Shown: piece after piece, positions 5,813-9,040 of the stretch | Numbering within the stretch: the first letter of the stretch is position 1 | How the letters are laid out: each line of letters starts with the position of its first letter | From: an uncultured Peptococcaceae bacterium | GTDB taxonomy: Bacteria > Bacillota > Dehalobacteriia > UBA4068 > UBA4997 | Reading direction: 5' to 3' | Assembly: GCA_947626615.1 (NCBI GenBank) | Contig: CANQSW010000055.1 | Location: 1 to 9,040 of the forward strand | DNA: 9,040 nucleotides | Notes under the pieces: generated by a model | What the model was told of the DNA's origin: nothing | The model's database searches: none | The model's input: only the letters and a program-made list of their open reading frames with translations | Translations under genes and position numbers: made by a program

Positions 5813-7183
5813 TTACAAAATATACCGGCTGAGGTCCTCGTTGTCCGCCAGCGAGGCCAGCTTGCCCTCCACGTAGGCGCGGTCGATGACGACCTTATCC
5901 AGCGAAGCGTCCGGCGCGATAAAGAGCAGATCCTCCAGCACCTTTTCCAGCACGGTGTGCAGACGGCGCGCCCCGATATTCTCCGTGGCGGCGTTCACGC
6001 GATAGGATATCTCGGCCAGCGCGTCCACGCCGTCTTCCGAGAACGAAACGTCGACGCCGTCGGCCTGCAGCAGCGCCACGTATTGCTTCACCAGCGAGTT
6101 CTGCGGCTCCAGCAGGATACGGCGGAAGTCCTCCTCCGTCAGGCTCTCCAGCTCCACCCGGATAGGAAAGCGGCCCTGCAGCTCCGGTATCAGATCGGAG
6201 GGCTTGCTCATGGAAAAAGCGCCCGCCGCGATAAACAGAATGTAATCCGTCTTGACCTGGCCGTATTTGGTCATCACCGTGCTGCCCTCAACGATAGGCA
6301 GGATATCGCGCTGCACGCCGTCGCGCGCCACGTCGGCGGAATTGCTGCCACGGCCCACGATCTTGTCGATCTCGTCGATGAAAACGATGCCGCTCTGCTC
6401 CGCCCGCTCGATGGCTCTGGCCGTCACGTCGTCCATATCCAGCAGTTTGGCGCTTTCCTCCTGCACGAGTATTTTTCTCGCCTCGCTGACCGGGAGCTTG
6501 CGTTTATGCGTCTTTTTCGGCATGATGCTGCCCAGAACGTCCTGGATATTTATGCCCATTTCCTCCATGCCATTGGCGATAGGCTGCTGTTCCTCTACCT
6601 CGATCTCCACCAGGTGATCCTCCATCTCGCCCATTTCCAGTAGACGGCGCACCTGTTCGCGGCGGTTCTTGTTATCCTCGAGATATTGGCGGTCGTCCTC
6701 CGTCTCCGGCTCGGCGTTCTGCCCGCCGAAGAACATTTCCATCGGGTTTTTGGGCTTTTTCTCGCGCTTGGTGGGGGCGAGCAGCTCCAGCAGACGCTCC
6801 TCCGCCGCCGCCTCGCCCTGCGGGCGCACGCGCTCTATCTGCTCGGCCTTCACCATACGCACGGCCGTCTCCGTCAGGTCGCGGATAATGCCCTCGACGT
6901 CGCGGCCCACGTAGCCGACCTCGGTGTATTTGGTGGCCTCCACCTTGATGAACGGCGCGTTCACCAGCTTGGCCAGCCGCCGCGCGATCTCGGTCTTGCC
7001 CACGCCCGTCGGCCCGATCATGATGATGTTTTTCGGCATGATCTCGTCCTGTATGGCCGCGCCCAGCTGCTGACGGCGGTAGCGGTTGCGCAGGGCCACC
7101 GCCACGCTCTTTTTGGCGGCCAGCTGGCCGACGATAAATTTGTCCAGTTCGGAGACGATCTGTCTTGGCGTCAGTTCGAGCAT
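5813..7183 (-). CDS. hslU: HslU (ClpY), AAA+ ATPase/unfoldase subunit of HslUV
   Basis: HslU is the hexameric AAA+ ring that binds, unfolds and threads substrates into HslV. The 456-residue length is normal for the family. Walker A GPTGVGKT is at 57-64, the GYVG pore loop at 90-93, a charged variable I-domain at about 105-240, Walker B IVFIDEID at 266-273, ELQGRFPIRVEL at 334-345 and the sensor-2 GARRLHTVLE at 404-413. The C-terminal LSRYIL tail is the segment that in this family docks into HslV. The ATG at 7183 has an AGGAGG (7192-7197) with 8 nt spacing; this site overlaps the hslV stop, and the gap between the genes is 13 nt. No clear terminator follows the TAA. The next 154 nt are AT-rich, so read-through into the lipoprotein gene is possible. 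Confidence 0.98.
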   Translation of the reverse strand: MLELTPRQIVSELDKFIVGQLAAKKSVAVALRNRYRRQQLGAAIQDEIMPKNIIMIGPTGVGKTEIARRLAKLVNAPFIKVEATKYTEVGYVGRDVEGIIRDLTETAVRMVKAEQIERVRPQGEAAAEERLLELLAPTKREKKPKNPMEMFFGGQNAEPETEDDRQYLEDNKNRREQVRRLLEMGEMEDHLVEIEVEEQQPIANGMEEMGINIQDVLGSIMPKKTHKRKLPVSEARKILVQEESAKLLDMDDVTARAIERAEQSGIVFIDEIDKIVGRGSNSADVARDGVQRDILPIVEGSTVMTKYGQVKTDYILFIAAGAFSMSKPSDLIPELQGRFPIRVELESLTEEDFRRILLEPQNSLVKQYVALLQADGVDVSFSEDGVDALAEISYRVNAATENIGARRLHTVLEKVLEDLLFIAPDASLDKVVIDRAYVEGKLASLADNEDLSRYIL

Positions 7184-7196
7184 ATATTTCCCCTCC

Positions 7197-7733
7197 TCAG
7201 GCTTCTTCCACGATAATATTTTTGTTGGTGAAAATGCAGATATCGGAGGCGATATCTATCGCCTCGCGCGCGATCTCGGCCGCCGTCATATCCGTGTGGG
7301 CGACCAGCGCCCGCGCCGCCGCCAGAGCGTAGGCTCCGCCGCTGCCGATCGCCGCAATGCCGTCGTCCGGCTCGATGACCTCGCCGCTGCCGGAAAGTAT
7401 CAGCAGTTCGCCCGCGCCGGCCACCACCATCATGGCTTCCAGATTGCGCAGCACCTTGTCGGTGCGCCATTCCTTGGCCAGAGTGACCGCCGCGCGCGTC
7501 AGGTTGCCGTTATATTCCTCCAGATAGCCCTCGAATTTCTCCGAGAGGGTGAAGGCGTCGGCCACCGCCCCGGCAAAGCCGATCACCACCTGATTTTTAT
7601 ACAGCCGGCGGACTTTTCTCGCGCCGTTTTTCATCACGATGCTCTGCCCCAGCGTCACCTGCCCGTCGCCGGCTACGGCCACCTTGCCGTTTCGCTTCAC
7701 GCCGCAGATCGTCGTCCCTTTAAGCTCCACCAT
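7197..7733 (-). CDS. hslV: HslV (ClpQ), peptidase subunit of the HslUV ATP-dependent protease
   Basis: HslV forms the dodecameric threonine-protease core of the cytoplasmic HslUV (ClpQY) complex and degrades proteins unfolded by HslU. The 178-residue product has the N-terminal TTICGV, aligning with the TTIVSV of E. coli HslV. This places the nucleophile at Thr7 after a short MVELKG propeptide. Family motifs include AGDGQVTLG (about 20-28), VRRLYKNQVVIGFAGAVADAF and the glycine-rich IAAIGSGGAYALAAARAL. I chose the ATG at 7733. A second in-frame ATG at 7739 lies only 1 nt after the AAGGAGG at 7741-7747, too close for initiation, while the 7733 ATG has 7 nt spacing. The TGA stop is embedded in the AGGAGG that serves hslU, so the two subunits are likely made together. 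All expected catalytic-region motifs are present. Confidence 0.97.
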   Translation of the reverse strand: MVELKGTTICGVKRNGKVAVAGDGQVTLGQSIVMKNGARKVRRLYKNQVVIGFAGAVADAFTLSEKFEGYLEEYNGNLTRAAVTLAKEWRTDKVLRNLEAMMVVAGAGELLILSGSGEVIEPDDGIAAIGSGGAYALAAARALVAHTDMTAAEIAREAIDIASDICIFTNKNIIVEEA

Positions 7734-7740
7734 GGTCATT

Positions 7741-7747
7741 CCTCCTT
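7741..7747 (-). promoter_or_regulatory. Shine-Dalgarno of hslV that decides its start
   Basis: The minus strand reads AAGGAGG, then one A, ATG (7739), ACC, ATG (7733). Spacing is 1 nt to the first ATG and 7 nt to the second, so the second is the probable start and the product begins MVELKG. Confidence 0.8.
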
Positions 7748-7766
7748 GCTCATGCTTATCGCCGTA

Positions 7767-9040
7767 TCACGGCTTTTCCGGTTCGTCCTCTATCTGTGCC
7801 GCCGCCGGCTCGTCCTCCCGGTACAGCGGGCTGTTTTGCCGCAGCCAGGCCAGCGCCCGCGCGGCTATCTGCAAATTCTTCTGCTGCTTGCCGCGCACCT
7901 TATAACCCAGCGGCTCCAGCAGGCCGAACGTCACGTTCATCGGCTGAAAATCCGGCGAGGGCGTTTGCAGATGAGCGAGCAGGCCGCCCAACGCCGTCTC
8001 ACGCGGCCAGAAAAACGGCTCTTCGCCCCGCAAACGCCGGGCCGCGTTATAGCCCGCCGCCAGCCCGCAGGCCGCGCTTTCCACGTAACCCTCCACGCCG
8101 GTGATCTGCCCGGCGAAATATATCTCCGGCGCGCTTTTAAGCGAAAGATCAGACTGCAAAAGCCTGGGCGCGTTCAGAAACGTGTTGCGGTGCATAACGC
8201 CGAAGCGCAGAAATTCTGCCCGCTCCAGCCCCGGTATCAGCCGGAACACCCGCTGCTGCTCGCCCCACAAAAGCCGCGTCTGGAAGCCGACCAGATTGAA
8301 CATGCTGGCCGCCGCGTTATCCTGCCGCAGCTGCACTACGGCGTAAGGCTCGCGCCCCGCGTCGTGCGGGTTCGGCAGGCCCACGGGCTTCATGGGGCCA
8401 AAACGCATCGTGTCCTCGCCGCGGCGGGCCATGCTTTCGATCGGCATACAGCCCTCAAAATCCTTTTCGCTCTCAAAATCATGCAGGGGCGCGCGCGCCG
8501 CCGTGATCAGCTCCTGGTAAAAGCGCAGGTATTCCTCGCGGCTCATTGGGCAGTTCAGATAATCGCCCCGCTCGCTTTCGCCCCGGCCATAGCGCGATCC
8601 CCAGTACGCCTTCGTCATATCGACCGTCGCGCCGTCCACTATCGGGGCCACCGCGTCGTGGAAGTGCAGATACGCCTCGCCCAGCCGCCGCCGCAGGTCG
8701 TCCGCCAGCGCGTCGGAGAGCAGCGGCCCGGCCGCCACGATCAGCAGCGTCTCGCCGTCTAACAGGGGCGCCAGCTCCGTTACCTCCTCGCGGCGCAAGG
8801 CGATGTTCGGGTGGTTCTCGATACTTGCCGTCACCAGGCGGGCAAAGCCCTCTCTATCCACCGCCAGCGCGCCGCCCGCCGGCACTTTGGCCTTATCGGC
8901 GCAGCGCATGATCAGCGAACCCTGCCGCCGCATTTCTTCTTTCAGCAGGCCCACGGCGTTAGCCAGCCCCGCCGCGCGCAGCGAATTGCTGCACACCAGC
9001 TCGGCCAGCTCCGCCGTTTGGTGCGCCGGCGAACGCCGCC
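7767..9040 (-). CDS. trmFO: TrmFO, folate/FAD-dependent tRNA (uracil-54-C5)-methyltransferase, N-terminus cut by window edge
   Basis: TrmFO methylates U54 in the T loop of tRNA, using methylene-tetrahydrofolate as carbon donor and reduced FAD. The frame is open to the right edge and ends at a TGA; 423 residues lie in the window. The first visible residues include PAHQT and AELVCSNSLRA, which fit the family near residue 35-60. Roughly 30 residues with the N-terminal FAD-binding glycine motif are therefore outside. Visible landmarks, numbered from the first full codon, are the conserved Cys16 in VCSNSLR and Cys197 in FEGCMPIE; these match the two functional cysteines known from Bacillus and Thermus TrmFO. 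An FAD-site segment, FAGQITGVEGYVES, lies at about 308-321 and PMNVTFGLLEPL at about 366-377. The C-terminus carries a short acidic, proline-rich tail. An in-frame GTG at 8996 falls inside the conserved VCSNS motif and is not the start. The next gene, hslV, begins 33 nt downstream, so co-transcription is likely. Confidence 0.96.
   Translation of the reverse strand, partial: RRSPAHQTAELAELVCSNSLRAAGLANAVGLLKEEMRRQGSLIMRCADKAKVPAGGALAVDREGFARLVTASIENHPNIALRREEVTELAPLLDGETLLIVAAGPLLSDALADDLRRRLGEAYLHFHDAVAPIVDGATVDMTKAYWGSRYGRGESERGDYLNCPMSREEYLRFYQELITAARAPLHDFESEKDFEGCMPIESMARRGEDTMRFGPMKPVGLPNPHDAGREPYAVVQLRQDNAAASMFNLVGFQTRLLWGEQQRVFRLIPGLERAEFLRFGVMHRNTFLNAPRLLQSDLSLKSAPEIYFAGQITGVEGYVESAACGLAAGYNAARRLRGEEPFFWPRETALGGLLAHLQTPSPDFQPMNVTFGLLEPLGYKVRGKQQKNLQIAARALAWLRQNSPLYREDEPAAAQIEDEPEKP

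Noticed and set aside
5651..6643. A 330-codon plus-strand open frame opposite hslU
   Set aside because: It is antisense to highly conserved HslU sequence and has no recognisable motif.
7086..8762. A 558-codon plus-strand open frame opposite hslV and trmFO
   Set aside because: It crosses two conserved genes in antisense. Length alone is expected at this GC content and codon bias.
8994..8996. GTG at 8996 as start of trmFO
   Set aside because: It encodes the Val of the conserved AELVCSNSLR motif, and the frame continues in recognisable TrmFO sequence to the edge.

Overview
The window looks like a housekeeping stretch of a GC-rich member of the Firmicutes. This rests on the presence of folate-type TrmFO and HslUV, strong AAGGAGG ribosome binding sites before most genes, and the order trmFO-hslV-hslU ... 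rpsB-tsf-pyrH-frr. Negativicutes or a GC-rich clostridial relative is my best guess, by inference only. All nine genes lie on the minus strand, so transcription runs from high to low coordinates. No mobile element, CRISPR array, rRNA or tRNA was seen, and no stretch longer than about 200 bases lacks a gene.

Right part (9040 to about 5660): the 3' part of trmFO (tRNA m5U54 methylation) enters from the right edge. After 33 nt comes hslV, and 13 nt further on hslU; together these form the ATP-dependent HslUV protease. No xerC lies between trmFO and hslV. After a 154-nt AT-rich gap comes a predicted lipoprotein with a DUF3298/RsiV-like C-terminal region. It sits where many Firmicutes carry codY.

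Middle (4890 to 1590): the lipoprotein gene ends in a strong intrinsic terminator. Its descending arm also supplies the -35 region of a good promoter (TTGCGG, 17 bp, extended TGGTATAAT) for rpsB. A structured leader of about 107 nt precedes rpsB. A hairpin with a U-tract, probably an attenuator, separates rpsB from tsf. Then tsf, pyrH and frr follow with almost no spacing. This is a translation operon: ribosomal protein S2, EF-Ts, UMP kinase and ribosome recycling factor. It closes with a terminator after frr.

Left part (1423 to 1): pnp (polynucleotide phosphorylase) starts with a good ribosome binding site and reads as normal PNPase for 453 residues. PNPase similarity then stops abruptly near position 64. 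The last 64 bases do not encode PNPase in any frame, and they end in an AAGGAGG motif 7 nt from the window edge, as if another gene began just outside. This is either a real rearrangement breaking pnp or a chimeric assembly join, and it is the most unusual thing in the window. I found no convincing undescribed biological system; the remaining points of interest concern transcription signals, start sites and gene order.
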